From: Actinocrispum wychmicini | GTDB taxonomy: Bacteria > Actinomycetota > Actinomycetes > Mycobacteriales > Pseudonocardiaceae | Direction of reading: 5' to 3' | DNA length: 64,000 nucleotides | Assembly (NCBI RefSeq): GCF_004345645.1 | Contig: NZ_SLWS01000004.1 | Coordinates: 558,001 to 622,000 of the forward strand | Shown here: piece after piece, positions 7,682-15,846 of the stretch | How the letters are laid out: every line of letters begins with the position of its first letter | How positions within the stretch are numbered: position 1 is the stretch's first letter | Translations under genes and position numbers: made by a program | The notes under the pieces: model-generated | Database searches by the model: none | Told to the model about the DNA's origin: nothing | Seen by the model: only the letters and a program-made list of their open reading frames with translations

Positions 7682-9198
7682 GTCCGGACCTCCAGGCTCT
7701 CGCGTTCGGGAGTGGGGCTGAGCCATACCGCGGACAGGTCCACCAAGCCGCCGAGCGCGCTGAGCACGCCGACACCGTGGACGCCGTCGTGACGCGGCGC
7801 TGGAACGCGCGGTGGCCGGAACGAAACCGGCACCACTGCGGCATCGGCGAGCACCCGGCGTTCGGCCTCCCGCAGGGCGATGCCCGCCCGGCCGGGCTCG
7901 TCCGGGCTGGCCATCGCCTCGTCGATCAGGTCGTCCACCCGGGGGTCGGTGTGTCCGCCGGGGTTGGTCACGCTGCCCGAATGGCACAGCGGCAGCAGGA
8001 AGGCCCGGCCGTTGCCGTGCGACCAGTCCGGATACCAGGCACCGACCAGCACGTCCCATTCGCCGGCCTCGGCCATGGCGCGGTCGGTCAGCACCCGGGC
8101 GTACACGTCGTCCGCCAGGGGTCTGAAGTGGACGGTGATGTCGATCTTCGCCAGGTCGGCGGCGATCGCCTGCGCGGCGGCCGCACCGGACGGCGGGTGC
8201 ACCACGGTCAGCGTGATCCCGGCTTCCGTCAGCGGGGCCGGGTCCGCAGGGGCCGGGGGTTGCTGGTGCCCGTCGTTGCCGGGCGGCACGATCGTCCGAG
8301 CGTCCCGGTTGATCGCGTTCGCCACCGCGCGGCGGGTTTTCTTGGCGCGCAACGGTCCCGGACCTCGGGTGTTGAGGGCCAGGTAGGGGTCCAGGCCCAG
8401 ACCCGGGTGTCCGGTTGCCCTGGTGGACGGGAGCAACTCCAGGTCCACGTCGCCGTCCCGGCTGACCGTGATCGAGTCGACGTACCGCTTGCGGATCGGG
8501 TCGGACTCGGCACGCCAGGCGGGGTTGTGTTCCAGCACGAGCGCACCCGTCCGGATGACCGGCCGGTACGGTCCGGTGCTCCGCTGGTTCCGCCGCGCCT
8601 CGGCGCTGTCGGGGAGGAAGGCGTCGTACTCGGCGGGGACCGGGGAGGCGCAGGGCTGCGCGAGGATGTCGACCAGGTCCAGGGCGGGCCGGAGCAGTTC
8701 CACCACCAGCGTCTGGTCGTCCAGGGCGAACACCCCGGAGATCTCGTGCGAGTTCGCGTACTCGGCGAGGTCGGCCGGGGTGGCGGGGTGGCCCGCCAGA
8801 TACTCGGCCAGCCCTCGGATGGTGCTGGTGAAGTACGGCAGGGCGGTCGGCCGGCAGAACGGCGTGCACATCCGCTTCACCCCGCGGACAACGTCGTGCG
8901 CGGTGACCGCGCGGACCGGATCGGTGTCCCAGTACACGTCCGGCCGCAGGTGGATCACGTACGACGTGTAACTGGCGCCGACACCGGCGTTGTAGATCGA
9001 CGGCACGGCGACGGCCAGGTCCGGCACGGGCGCCACCGCCTGCCAGCTGCCGGGCACGGCATCACCCCGATAGGTGAACAGCTGCCGGGCACACAGCCGG
9101 GTGACCGCGGCCATCGGGTGCCGGTGGGCGGCGACCGGCTCGGGCAACTCCTGGTCTCCGCGCAGGCGCAGGCGGCCGCCACAGCGGGGCTGGTTCAT
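7678..9198 (-). CDS. Family 5 solute-binding protein homologue without signal peptide (2)
   Basis: This 506-residue protein is a paralogue of the next gene in the operon. Shared stretches include the YVIHLRPDVYWDTDPVRAV segment, VVRGVKRMCTPF and DVLVGAWYPDWSHGNGRAFL. It is about 60 residues shorter, the loss falling mainly in the middle, where the partner has the sequence leading to KVRQAISFAVDK. As in the partner there is no signal peptide or lipobox (it begins MNQPRCGGRLRLRG). The ATG at 9198 lies 16 bases after the aminotransferase-fold gene, and the end overlaps its paralogue by four bases. Two co-translated, cytosolic binding-protein homologues suggest a heterodimer or two ligands. Confidence 0.82.
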   Translation of the reverse strand: MNQPRCGGRLRLRGDQELPEPVAAHRHPMAAVTRLCARQLFTYRGDAVPGSWQAVAPVPDLAVAVPSIYNAGVGASYTSYVIHLRPDVYWDTDPVRAVTAHDVVRGVKRMCTPFCRPTALPYFTSTIRGLAEYLAGHPATPADLAEYANSHEISGVFALDDQTLVVELLRPALDLVDILAQPCASPVPAEYDAFLPDSAEARRNQRSTGPYRPVIRTGALVLEHNPAWRAESDPIRKRYVDSITVSRDGDVDLELLPSTRATGHPGLGLDPYLALNTRGPGPLRAKKTRRAVANAINRDARTIVPPGNDGHQQPPAPADPAPLTEAGITLTVVHPPSGAAAAQAIAADLAKIDITVHFRPLADDVYARVLTDRAMAEAGEWDVLVGAWYPDWSHGNGRAFLLPLCHSGSVTNPGGHTDPRVDDLIDEAMASPDEPGRAGIALREAERRVLADAAVVPVSFRPPRVPAPRHDGVHGVGVLSALGGLVDLSAVWLSPTPERESLEVRT

Positions 9199-9214
9199 CC
9201 GTTGTCTCCTGTGG

Positions 9215-10480
9215 TCAGGACATGTCGTCGGCCAGCTGTCCCATCACGTCGACCGCGTGGTCGATCTCCGCGTGCGTGTTGAAGATGTGCGTGCACAGCC
9301 GGGCGGCGTAGTGCTGGTGCGGCGAGCCGGCCACGTCGAACTCGGTCCACCGGGCCCAGATCCGGTGCTCGGCCTCCAGCCGGGCGACGAACGCGCCGAC
9401 CTTCTTGACGTTCCACGCGTCCCGCGGATCGCGGAACGGGTGGAAGGCGATCAGCGGGGACCGTAGCCGGGGGTCCGCGCCCGGCGAGTACATCGCGGCC
9501 ACCCCGAACCGCTCGGCGATCCGGTCGCGGGCGTGCCGGGCCAGGTCGAAGATCCGTTGCTCGATCCGGTCCCGGCCGATCTCGTCCCACAGCTCGCAGG
9601 CACGGGCCAGCGCGGCACCGCGGGCGATGCTCGCGCTACCCGCGCTCTGCAGGTAGTCGCCCATGTTGCAGCTCGCCACGGCCGTCGTGGTCCGCGGCGG
9701 GGGAGCGCCCTTCATCGGGTACCAGGTGGAGATGATCGGCCAGAACTCGGGCAGCGGCAACGGATTGTGCTCGGGGTGGACCTTGTTGCGGACGTACAGC
9801 AGGCCGGTGCCGAGCGGGCCGCACTGGTACTTCGACCCGGAACAGGTGATGAAGTCGGCGCCGAGCGCCCGGAAGTCGCAGTCCAGCATGCCCGCGACCA
9901 GCGCGCCGTCGATCACCGTCGTCAGGCCGTTGCGTTGGGCCAGTTCACACAGCGCCCGGATCGGCAGCAAGGTGCCGGTGAACAAGGTGATCCCGGCGAA
10001 CGCGAGCACCTTGGTCCGTGGCGTGATCGCCGCCTCGAACAACGCGACGATCTCCTCCGCGCGCACGTCGTACCCGGTGGGGAGGGTGACGGTGGTCAGA
10101 ACGACACCGTGCCGGTTGCGGAGCAGGTTGAAGTTCGACAGCACCGAGTAGCACTCGTGCGTCGTGGTGAGCACCTCGTCGCCCGCGCGCAGGTCGAGCC
10201 CGTGGATCACCCGGGCCATGCCCTCGGTGGCGTTGTGGCAGATGACGATCTCGTCCTGGTCGACCCCGAAGGCCTGCGCGATCGTGCCGCGGTACCCGGG
10301 GTACATCCCCGGCGGGTAGACGTCCATCAGCCCGCCGGTCCACTCGCGGGTCACCCGGTCGGCCGTGTCGAGCACGTCGTGCGGCATCGCGCCGACGGTG
10401 CCGGTGTTGAGATGCACCGCGTCCGGGGCGAGGGCGAACATGCCGCGGATCTCGTCCCACGAACTGTCGCGCCATCCCAT
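9215..10480 (-). CDS. Class V PLP-dependent enzyme (isopenicillin N epimerase/desulfurase-like)
   Basis: The 421-residue protein belongs to the class V aminotransferase fold. The PLP lysine is K217 in SGSKYQCGPLG, the ring-nitrogen aspartate is D191 in VIDGAL, and H108 in TTTHECYS is the probable stacking residue. N-terminal LNTGTVGAMP and CHNATEGMA are typical of the isopenicillin N epimerase-like branch, which includes epimerases, C-S lyases and decarboxylases. It therefore acts on an amino acid or amino-acid-derived substrate; the reaction cannot be read from sequence. The ATG lies 8 bases after the propeller gene's stop; a GTG at 10492, overlapping that stop, is an alternative. It is the second gene of the operon 11139-5978. 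Confidence 0.85.
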   Translation of the reverse strand: MGWRDSSWDEIRGMFALAPDAVHLNTGTVGAMPHDVLDTADRVTREWTGGLMDVYPPGMYPGYRGTIAQAFGVDQDEIVICHNATEGMARVIHGLDLRAGDEVLTTTHECYSVLSNFNLLRNRHGVVLTTVTLPTGYDVRAEEIVALFEAAITPRTKVLAFAGITLFTGTLLPIRALCELAQRNGLTTVIDGALVAGMLDCDFRALGADFITCSGSKYQCGPLGTGLLYVRNKVHPEHNPLPLPEFWPIISTWYPMKGAPPPRTTTAVASCNMGDYLQSAGSASIARGAALARACELWDEIGRDRIEQRIFDLARHARDRIAERFGVAAMYSPGADPRLRSPLIAFHPFRDPRDAWNVKKVGAFVARLEAEHRIWARWTEFDVAGSPHQHYAARLCTHIFNTHAEIDHAVDVMGQLADDMS

Positions 10481-10488
10481 GGTCTGAC

Positions 10489-11139
10489 TCACCGGCCGAG
10501 GATGTCGTCGAGGCGCAGCGCGCAGATCCGCCGTCCGGGGAAGTCGCAGTACCAGACGTGGGTACCGTCCCAGGTCATCCCGGTCGGGTTGCCGGGCACG
10601 TCCACGGAGCCGAGTTCGGTACCGGTGGCCGGGTCCGTCGCGCGGATCCGGCGCTCGACGAGGTCGGCGTGCAGGACCATGCCGTCGGCCCAGGTCAGGC
10701 CGGACGGCTCGGAGCCGGCCACCGGATGCTCCCGGAGCAGGGTCATGGCCGGGTAGTCCCGCAGTTGCAGCACGGTGGGACCGCGCAGGCACATCCACAT
10801 CCCGTCCGGGCCCAGTTCGATTCCGGTGAGCCGGCCGTTGGCGGGCAGCACCTGCCGCAGCCCGGCTTGTTCGCCGGTTCGCCGGTCGACGAGTACCAGC
10901 CGCTTCGGGCGCATGCCGACCTGGCAGAGCCACTCGCCGTCGAAGGCGAGGTCGGCTCGTACGGTCGGACAACGCAGAGTGCGCGACACTGTGCCGGTCA
11001 ACGGGTCGATCGCGTAGATCTCGCCGGCGAGCTGGTCGGAGTGCCACAGGGTGGCGTGGTCCCATGTCAGTCCACATGGGTACGTGCCGGGCAACGGCAG
11101 GGTACGGCGGATTTCGGCCTCGGCCGGACGCGCTGGCAC
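10489..11139 (-). CDS. Small beta-propeller protein (SMP-30/NHL-like)
   Basis: The protein of about 216 residues is built of repeating strands such as PCGLTWDHATLWHSD, DPLTGTVSRTL, GLTWADGMVLHAD and GMTWDGTHVWYCD, the pattern of a five- or six-bladed propeller of the SMP-30, glutaminyl cyclase-like or YVTN type. No catalytic residues stand out. The GTG at 11139 is preferred because GGAGG lies 8 bases upstream; a GTG at 11157 is also in frame. It is the first gene of the operon that continues with the PLP enzyme and the two solute-binding homologues, and its promoter region carries one copy of the TAACTTCAGAAA element. It may be a lactonase-like enzyme or a binding scaffold. Confidence 0.7.
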   Translation of the reverse strand: MPARPAEAEIRRTLPLPGTYPCGLTWDHATLWHSDQLAGEIYAIDPLTGTVSRTLRCPTVRADLAFDGEWLCQVGMRPKRLVLVDRRTGEQAGLRQVLPANGRLTGIELGPDGMWMCLRGPTVLQLRDYPAMTLLREHPVAGSEPSGLTWADGMVLHADLVERRIRATDPATGTELGSVDVPGNPTGMTWDGTHVWYCDFPGRRICALRLDDILGR

Positions 11140-11172
11140 CTCTCGGACCTCCGTCACCGCTTGACTACGCAG

Positions 11173-11194
11173 TGATAACTTCAGAAAAGTATCA
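11173..11194. promoter_or_regulatory. Candidate operator with the TAACTTCAGAAA element (copy 1)
   Basis: In the divergent gap between the propeller operon and the methyltransferase at 11271, TGATAACTT (11173-11181) faces AAGTATCA (11187-11194) as an imperfect inverted repeat. Within it is TAACTTCAGAAA (11176-11187). The same 12-mer occurs at 14303, and a one-base-longer form at 25588. In such GC-rich DNA this points to a shared regulator. Confidence 0.6.
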
Positions 11195-11270
11195 TGAGAT
11201 GCTTGCGTGTGCCAAGACGACGCGACAATGCTATATCTGTCGAAAGTGATAATCGTCTTGTGAGGGTGCC

Positions 11271-12104
11271 ATGGCGGAACGTTCGAGTCGGGTCGCCGAG
11301 CAGGTCGGCGAGTACTACGACGACATCGGCGAGCTGGTGGAGCTGGTCGGCGGGAACCTGCACGTGGGGTACTGGGACTCCGAGGCGGACAGGACGCCGT
11401 TCCTGGCGGCGATGCACCGGCTGACCGCCGAAGTGGGGGACCGGCTGGAGCTGCGGCGAGGGCAGCGGCTGCTCGACGTCGGAGCGGGTGTCGGCGAACC
11501 CGCCATCCGGCTCGCCCAGCAGTACGGGGTGTCCGTCACCGGGATCACGGTGAGCGCCTGGCAGGTGGCGGAGGCGGAGCGCCGGGTGATCGCCGCGGGG
11601 CTGCGTGGCCGGGTGACGGTGCGATGGGGTGACGCGGGCGCCCAGCCGTTCCCGGCCGACTCCTTCGACGCGGCCATCGCGTTCGACTCGTTGCCCAGCG
11701 CCGAGGACAAGGCGCTCTGGCTCGCCGAGATCCACCGGGTGCTGCGGCCCGGCGGCCGGTTCGTGTTCACCGAGTACCCGAGGCTGGCCCCGCTCACCCC
11801 GGACGAGCAGGCGATCCTGCACGGCAACACCATCCACGACCCGCCGGCGGGCCTCACCCCGGTCGTCAACATGGCGACTGCGGCGGGCTTCGAGATCCTC
11901 TCCGGCGCCGATCTCAGCGACAACGTGCGCCGCACCTACGACGAGTTCTTCGCCGCGCTCGCCGAGCAGCGCCAGACGCTGGCGTCGGTGTACGGCGAGG
12001 AACGGATCGCGATGTTCGAACAAGGCATCACCATGGTGTTCCGGCTGTGCCAGGCGAAGATCGGCTATCTCGTGGTCTCCTGCCGCAAACCATCGGACGC
12101 CTGA
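11271..12104 (+). CDS. SAM-dependent methyltransferase (tocopherol/GPP methyltransferase-like)
   Basis: The 277-residue protein opens with VGEYYDDIGELVELV and GNLHVGYWD, features of the branch containing gamma-tocopherol, sterol and geranyl diphosphate methyltransferases. Motif I is LLDVGAGVGEPAIRLA (residues 68-83), followed by VTGITVSAWQVAEA. This branch methylates carbon or oxygen of lipid-like and polyketide substrates. The ATG at 11271 follows GAGGG. The 3' end overlaps the convergent P450 gene by 40 bases. It belongs to the biosynthetic cluster by position and by the shared promoter element; the substrate is unknown. Confidence 0.87.
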   Translation: MAERSSRVAEQVGEYYDDIGELVELVGGNLHVGYWDSEADRTPFLAAMHRLTAEVGDRLELRRGQRLLDVGAGVGEPAIRLAQQYGVSVTGITVSAWQVAEAERRVIAAGLRGRVTVRWGDAGAQPFPADSFDAAIAFDSLPSAEDKALWLAEIHRVLRPGGRFVFTEYPRLAPLTPDEQAILHGNTIHDPPAGLTPVVNMATAAGFEILSGADLSDNVRRTYDEFFAALAEQRQTLASVYGEERIAMFEQGITMVFRLCQAKIGYLVVSCRKPSDA

Positions 12105-13438
12105 TCAGCCGGACGGAACCGTCGCCGGGGGATCATCGGGAGCGCGTCGACCGGCATGGTCAGCGCGACCTTCGGCCGTGGCCCCCGGCCCGGTGCCGGT
12201 TCCAGCCGCCAGCGCGCCGCGATCGACGCCAGCGTGAGGGTCATCTCGGTCAGCGCGAACGGTTCCCCGATGCACGTGTGGTTCCCGGTGCCGAACGGGA
12301 TGTAGGCCCCGCGGGGGATGTTCCCGGCGTTGTCCGGCGCCCAGCGGTCCGGGTCGAACCGGTCCGGATCCTTGTGCAGACGGGGATTGTGGTTCAGTGC
12401 GTGCGGGCTGTACATGATCGCTGCGCCCGCCGGGATACGTCGGCCGCCGACCACCGTCGCCCTGGTGGTGGTGCGGCTCAGCGCCCAGCCCTGCGTGCGG
12501 TACCGCAGGGTCTCGGCGACCACCCGCCGGGTGTACTCCAGCGTGGCCACATCCCGGTACTCGGCCGCGCGTCCGGCCAGCGCCGCGTCGGCCTCCTCGA
12601 ACAGGCGCCGCTGCACCGCCGGGTGCGCGGCGACCTCGTGGCAGGCCCACGCGAGCGTGTTGGCGATGCTTTCCGCGCCCGCGATCAGGATCGTCATGAC
12701 CTCGTCGTGCAGCTGCCGGTCACTCATCGCGGGCAGCATCATCGACAACAGGTCGCCGTGGTCGCGGCCGTCGGCGCGGTAGTCGGCGATCAGCCGGTCG
12801 ATGGTTCGCCGGAGGAACGCCTCCGCCCGCCGGTAGCGGGCGTTGCCCGGGGTCGGCAGCCGGGCCAGCAGGCCGGTCGGGTCCATCACCCGCCGGTACA
12901 GTCCGTTCAGCACGGTCGCGGTCGCCGCGCGGAACCGGTCGAAGTCCAGCGGGGTGCCGAGCGCGGTCCCGGCGGAGAACATCGCCCGGGTCAGGTTGGC
13001 CATGGCCAGGTCGGCCATCTCCCGGTCGACGGCCAGCCGCTCGCCGTCGCGCCAGGTCTCCAGCCGGGCGGCCACTTCCTTGGTCATCAGCGCGGCGTAG
13101 CCGACGATCCGGGTGTGGTGGAAGGCGGGCTGCATGAGCGCCCGCTGCTCGCGGTGCAGGTCGCCGTCGGAGATGCCCAGCCCGTTGCCGAACATCGCCC
13201 GGAACCGCGCGGTGATCGGCCCGCCCTTGCCGAAGGTCGCCGGGTCGCGCAGGGCGGTCCGGATCAGCTCCGGGTCGTTGATCACGTAGACGGTCTGCCC
13301 GCCCAGCCGGATCCGGACGACCGGGTCACCGTCCTGCAGCGACAGCAGGAACCCCTTGGGGTCGCGCCGCATCCGCATCGCGTGGCCGATCACCGGCAGT
13401 CCGCCGGGAGCCAGTTCGGGAGCGTCGGGCGAGGGCAC
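12065..13438 (-). CDS. Cytochrome P450
   Basis: The 457-residue soluble bacterial P450 has the heme-binding loop FGTGNHTCIGEPFA with thiolate C389, the ExxR motif ETLR (309-312) and an I-helix segment AGAES at 253-257. The usual I-helix pattern ends in threonine; serine stands there here. The start GTG at 13438 follows GGAGG by 7 bases; the frame stays open further upstream without a better site. The long, well-conserved body resembles CYP enzymes that oxidise polyketide or fatty-acid-like chains. It is divergent from the second HxlR regulator, with inverted repeats in the gap, so that regulator may control it. Likely role: oxidative tailoring of the enediyne-like product. Confidence 0.93.
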   Translation of the reverse strand: MPSPDAPELAPGGLPVIGHAMRMRRDPKGFLLSLQDGDPVVRIRLGGQTVYVINDPELIRTALRDPATFGKGGPITARFRAMFGNGLGISDGDLHREQRALMQPAFHHTRIVGYAALMTKEVAARLETWRDGERLAVDREMADLAMANLTRAMFSAGTALGTPLDFDRFRAATATVLNGLYRRVMDPTGLLARLPTPGNARYRRAEAFLRRTIDRLIADYRADGRDHGDLLSMMLPAMSDRQLHDEVMTILIAGAESIANTLAWACHEVAAHPAVQRRLFEEADAALAGRAAEYRDVATLEYTRRVVAETLRYRTQGWALSRTTTRATVVGGRRIPAGAAIMYSPHALNHNPRLHKDPDRFDPDRWAPDNAGNIPRGAYIPFGTGNHTCIGEPFALTEMTLTLASIAARWRLEPAPGRGPRPKVALTMPVDALPMIPRRRFRPADQASDGLRQETTR

Positions 13439-13477
13439 GGCAGCACCTCCACGACCATTGGTCACTCGACAGAGAAA

Positions 13478-13495
13478 GCTACCATAACAGTTAGC
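13478..13495. promoter_or_regulatory. Inverted repeat upstream of the P450 gene
   Basis: GCTACC (13478-13483) and GTTAGC (13490-13495) form an imperfect inverted repeat 40 bases upstream of the P450 start. With the repeat at 13558 it flanks the divergent promoter region of the P450 and the HxlR gene. Confidence 0.4.
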
Positions 13496-13557
13496 GTTCT
13501 CGCTGGTAGGCCTCTGCTCGCCAGTGGTCGCCCAATCCCTCCAACGGGCTAGCACTT

Positions 13558-13576
13558 ACTACCTTCGAGTGGTAGT
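13558..13576. promoter_or_regulatory. Candidate HxlR operator upstream of the regulator gene
   Basis: A perfect 6-base inverted repeat, ACTACC-TTCGAGT-GGTAGT, lies about 50 bases upstream of the HxlR start at 13628. The length and symmetry suit a dimeric winged-helix repressor. Autoregulation is inferred. Confidence 0.5.
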
Positions 13577-13627
13577 TGATGTTACTATCGGAACGTATTA
13601 CCGGTTCGTGACTCGATAAGGAACTGG

Positions 13628-14299
13628 ATGGCCGGCAAGCGCGACTACGGGCAGTTCTGCGGCCTCGCCGCGGGGCTGAACATCATCGGCGAACGCTGGA
13701 CCCTGCTGCTGGTCCGCGAGCTGCTGGTGAGCCCGCTGCGGTTCAACGAGCTGCTGGACAACCTGCCCGGGGTCGGCCCCAACCTGCTGACCGAGCGGCT
13801 CAAGATGCTGGCCGAGCACGACCTCGTCGAACAACTGGCGGTCGCCGGGGACGGCCGGGCCAAGCTGTACCGGCTCACCGAGCTGGGCCAGCAACTGCGC
13901 GGCCCGGTGCTCGGCCTGGCCCGCTGGGGGATGCAGTTCCTGTCCGTGCAGGACCTCCAGGCCGACGAGATCCGCCCCGAGTGGGGCATCATCGCGGTCC
14001 AGGCGATGGTGGACACCGACCGGCTGCCCGAGGTCGACGAGACCTACGAGTTCCAGGTGGGCGACGAACGGTTCCGAGTGGTGGTACAGGGTGGGGCGGT
14101 GTCGTTCGTCCCAGGCCCCGCAGGCGGCGACGATGCCGGCGGGCCCGCCGCGGTCGTCGTCACCAGCGACCCGGACACGTTCATCCAGATCGGCGCCGGG
14201 ATGCTCACCGCGTTCGACGCCCTGGCGGCCGGGCAGATCAAGATCGAGGGCCCGGCCGACGCCATCCGCCGCTGCACCCGGATGCTCGGTCTGCACTAG
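13628..14299 (+). CDS. HxlR-family transcriptional regulator with C-terminal SCP2-like domain (copy B)
   Basis: The 223-residue protein matches copy A at 1033-1686 along its whole length: an HxlR winged helix with [15 protein letters not shown] and GVGPNLLTERLKML, then an SCP2-like C-terminal domain ending TRMLGLH. The cysteine at residue 11 is conserved between the two. An AAGGA site precedes the ATG. The gene heads a rightward group with the putative iron enzyme and the DUF899 protein and is divergent from the P450. Two such paralogues in one cluster suggest regulators responding to related ligands or to thiol-reactive compounds. The SCP2-like domain could be the ligand pocket, which is inference. 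Confidence 0.9.
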   Translation: MAGKRDYGQFCGLAAGLNIIGERWTLLLVRELLVSPLRFNELLDNLPGVGPNLLTERLKMLAEHDLVEQLAVAGDGRAKLYRLTELGQQLRGPVLGLARWGMQFLSVQDLQADEIRPEWGIIAVQAMVDTDRLPEVDETYEFQVGDERFRVVVQGGAVSFVPGPAGGDDAGGPAAVVVTSDPDTFIQIGAGMLTAFDALAAGQIKIEGPADAIRRCTRMLGLH

Positions 14300-14302
14300 G
14301 TC

Positions 14303-14314
14303 TAACTTCAGAAA
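14303..14314. promoter_or_regulatory. TAACTTCAGAAA element (copy 2)
   Basis: An exact copy of the 12-mer at 11176, placed 43 bases upstream of the gene at 14357 and just after the HxlR stop. A -10-like TAATCT follows at 14322. TCAG-AAA-CTGA (14308-14318) overlaps it as a small palindrome. Confidence 0.55.
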
Positions 14315-14356
14315 CTGATGGTAATCTGACCGTCGACGCGATTCCCCGGGGGCGCG

Positions 14357-15067
14357 ATGGCGGTGACCGACCTGCGAGCGGTGGCGGAGCAGTATCTGGG
14401 CGCCCGGTTTCCCGGCCGGCCAACGCGGTACCTGCCGGTGCGGCCACGGCTCGACGAGGACTTCTGCCGGGCAGTGGCCCGGTTCTACGACCGCGCGCCC
14501 CATTCCGCGGGCGCCGGGACAGCGGCGTTGTACCGCGCCCTGCAACGTGAAGACCTGCGGCAATACCGGGCGGTGTGCGCGGCGGGCATTGAGATCCGGC
14601 CGTGGCGCCGGCCCGGACAGCCGTACCGGGACTCGGCCACGCTGATCGAGCGCGTGGCCCGCACCGGCACGCTGTGGGTCTACCTCTCCCGGACCGGGCA
14701 CGGTCCGGCCGGCCCGCCGGACGATCATCCCATGCGCGCCGCATCGGGTGTCGTCGTCGACGGAGAACCGTTGTGTCACAACGATATTCTGCGCGTAGTC
14801 CACGACGTCTTCGGCCATGTCGCGCTGGGTGCGAGCTTCGGCCCGCGCGGTGAGTTCACCGCCACCTACGGCCACATGCGGTTGTACCCGAGAGAGGTCT
14901 GGCCGGTGCTGTTCACCGAGCAGGTCGGCCAGATCTGCTGGTTCTTCTTCGGTCCGCACGCCGGCCGGCTGCCCCCGGCCCGGCGGCCGTACCCGGCGCA
15001 GAAGGTCTTCCTTTACCCGCAACGGTTCCTGGACCGGTTCGAGCAGTGCTTCCACCCACCTGAGTGA
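14357..15067 (+). CDS. Putative non-heme iron enzyme resembling aromatic amino acid hydroxylases
   Basis: The 236-residue protein has VVHDVFGHVALG followed by a glutamate in FTEQVGQICWFF. H149, H154 and E188 reproduce the 2-His-1-carboxylate arrangement of pterin-dependent phenylalanine hydroxylases (HExxGH, with glutamate about 40 residues on). The WFFFG following the glutamate and FTATYGHM between the ligands also fit that fold. Overall length is shorter than bacterial phenylalanine hydroxylase (about 260-290). If real, it would be an iron oxygenase acting on an aromatic or pathway substrate. The start ATG at 14357 is preceded by a GGGGGCG tract. It sits between the HxlR regulator and a DUF899 gene and carries the cluster promoter element. 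The assignment rests on motif reading only. Confidence 0.55.
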   Translation: MAVTDLRAVAEQYLGARFPGRPTRYLPVRPRLDEDFCRAVARFYDRAPHSAGAGTAALYRALQREDLRQYRAVCAAGIEIRPWRRPGQPYRDSATLIERVARTGTLWVYLSRTGHGPAGPPDDHPMRAASGVVVDGEPLCHNDILRVVHDVFGHVALGASFGPRGEFTATYGHMRLYPREVWPVLFTEQVGQICWFFFGPHAGRLPPARRPYPAQKVFLYPQRFLDRFEQCFHPPE

Positions 15068-15122
15068 TCACCGACAGTGTCGATACAATTACCGAGGATG
15101 ATCGCCAATGTGAGGAGCGACC

Positions 15123-15842
15123 GTGGATGACAGTGCTGTGCATGATGGCGAGATGTCAGCACGGATCTGGCCGACGGGAGCCAGCGAGGAGTACGCCGCG
15201 GCGAGGATCGAGCTGGACAAGGCGGAGCACGCCCTGCACGCGGAGGTCGCCAGGCTGGCCGCGCTCCGCCGGGACATGCCACCCGGCCCGGTACTGGCGG
15301 ACTACGTGTTCGACGAGGGCCCCCGGGATCTCGGGCTGACCGAGCCGGTGGCCAAGGTCCGGCTGGTGGACGTGTTCGGCGAGCACGACACGCTGTTCGT
15401 CTACCACATGATGCTCGCCCCTGGTGAACAGGAGGCGTGCCCGATGTGTTCACTGTGGATCGACGGGTTGCACGGCGTCTCCCGGCACCTGACGCGCCAC
15501 ATGGCGCTCGCGGTTGTCGCGAAGGCGCCGTTGCCGGCGGTCCGCACCTGGGCGAACCGCCGCGGCTGGGACGGCCTGCGGATGCTGTCCAGCCACGGCA
15601 CCGCCTTCAACGCGGACATGGGCGCCGAGACCGAGGCGGGCGACCAGCTGCCGATGGTCAGCGTGTACCGCAGGGAAGGCGACCAGGTCCGGCACTTCTA
15701 CACCCAGCGGGCCAACTTCATGGACAACGCCGAGGGCGGGTTCGACCTGCTGTCACCGGTGTGGCACGTGCTCGACCTGCTGCCCACCGGGCGCGGCGAC
15801 TGGTACGGCGGCAACTCCTACGCCGGCCGCGAGCGGGGCTGA
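15123..15842 (+). CDS. DUF899 thioredoxin-fold protein
   Basis: The 239-residue protein belongs to the DUF899 family of AhpC/thioredoxin-like proteins. It has a CPMCS motif (C106, C109) where thioredoxins carry CxxC, the segment LFVYHMMLAPG before it and the C-terminal WHVLDLLPTGR typical of the family. It is expected to be cytosolic and redox active. The GTG at 15123 is chosen because GAGGAG lies 5 bases upstream; an ATG at 15153 is weaker. It ends four bases before the convergent enediyne thioesterase gene. In a cluster rich in sulfur genes it could reduce or form disulfide or polysulfide bonds, or protect the host from the product; this is inference. Confidence 0.85.
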   Translation: MDDSAVHDGEMSARIWPTGASEEYAAARIELDKAEHALHAEVARLAALRRDMPPGPVLADYVFDEGPRDLGLTEPVAKVRLVDVFGEHDTLFVYHMMLAPGEQEACPMCSLWIDGLHGVSRHLTRHMALAVVAKAPLPAVRTWANRRGWDGLRMLSSHGTAFNADMGAETEAGDQLPMVSVYRREGDQVRHFYTQRANFMDNAEGGFDLLSPVWHVLDLLPTGRGDWYGGNSYAGRERG

Positions 15843-15846
15843 GGCT

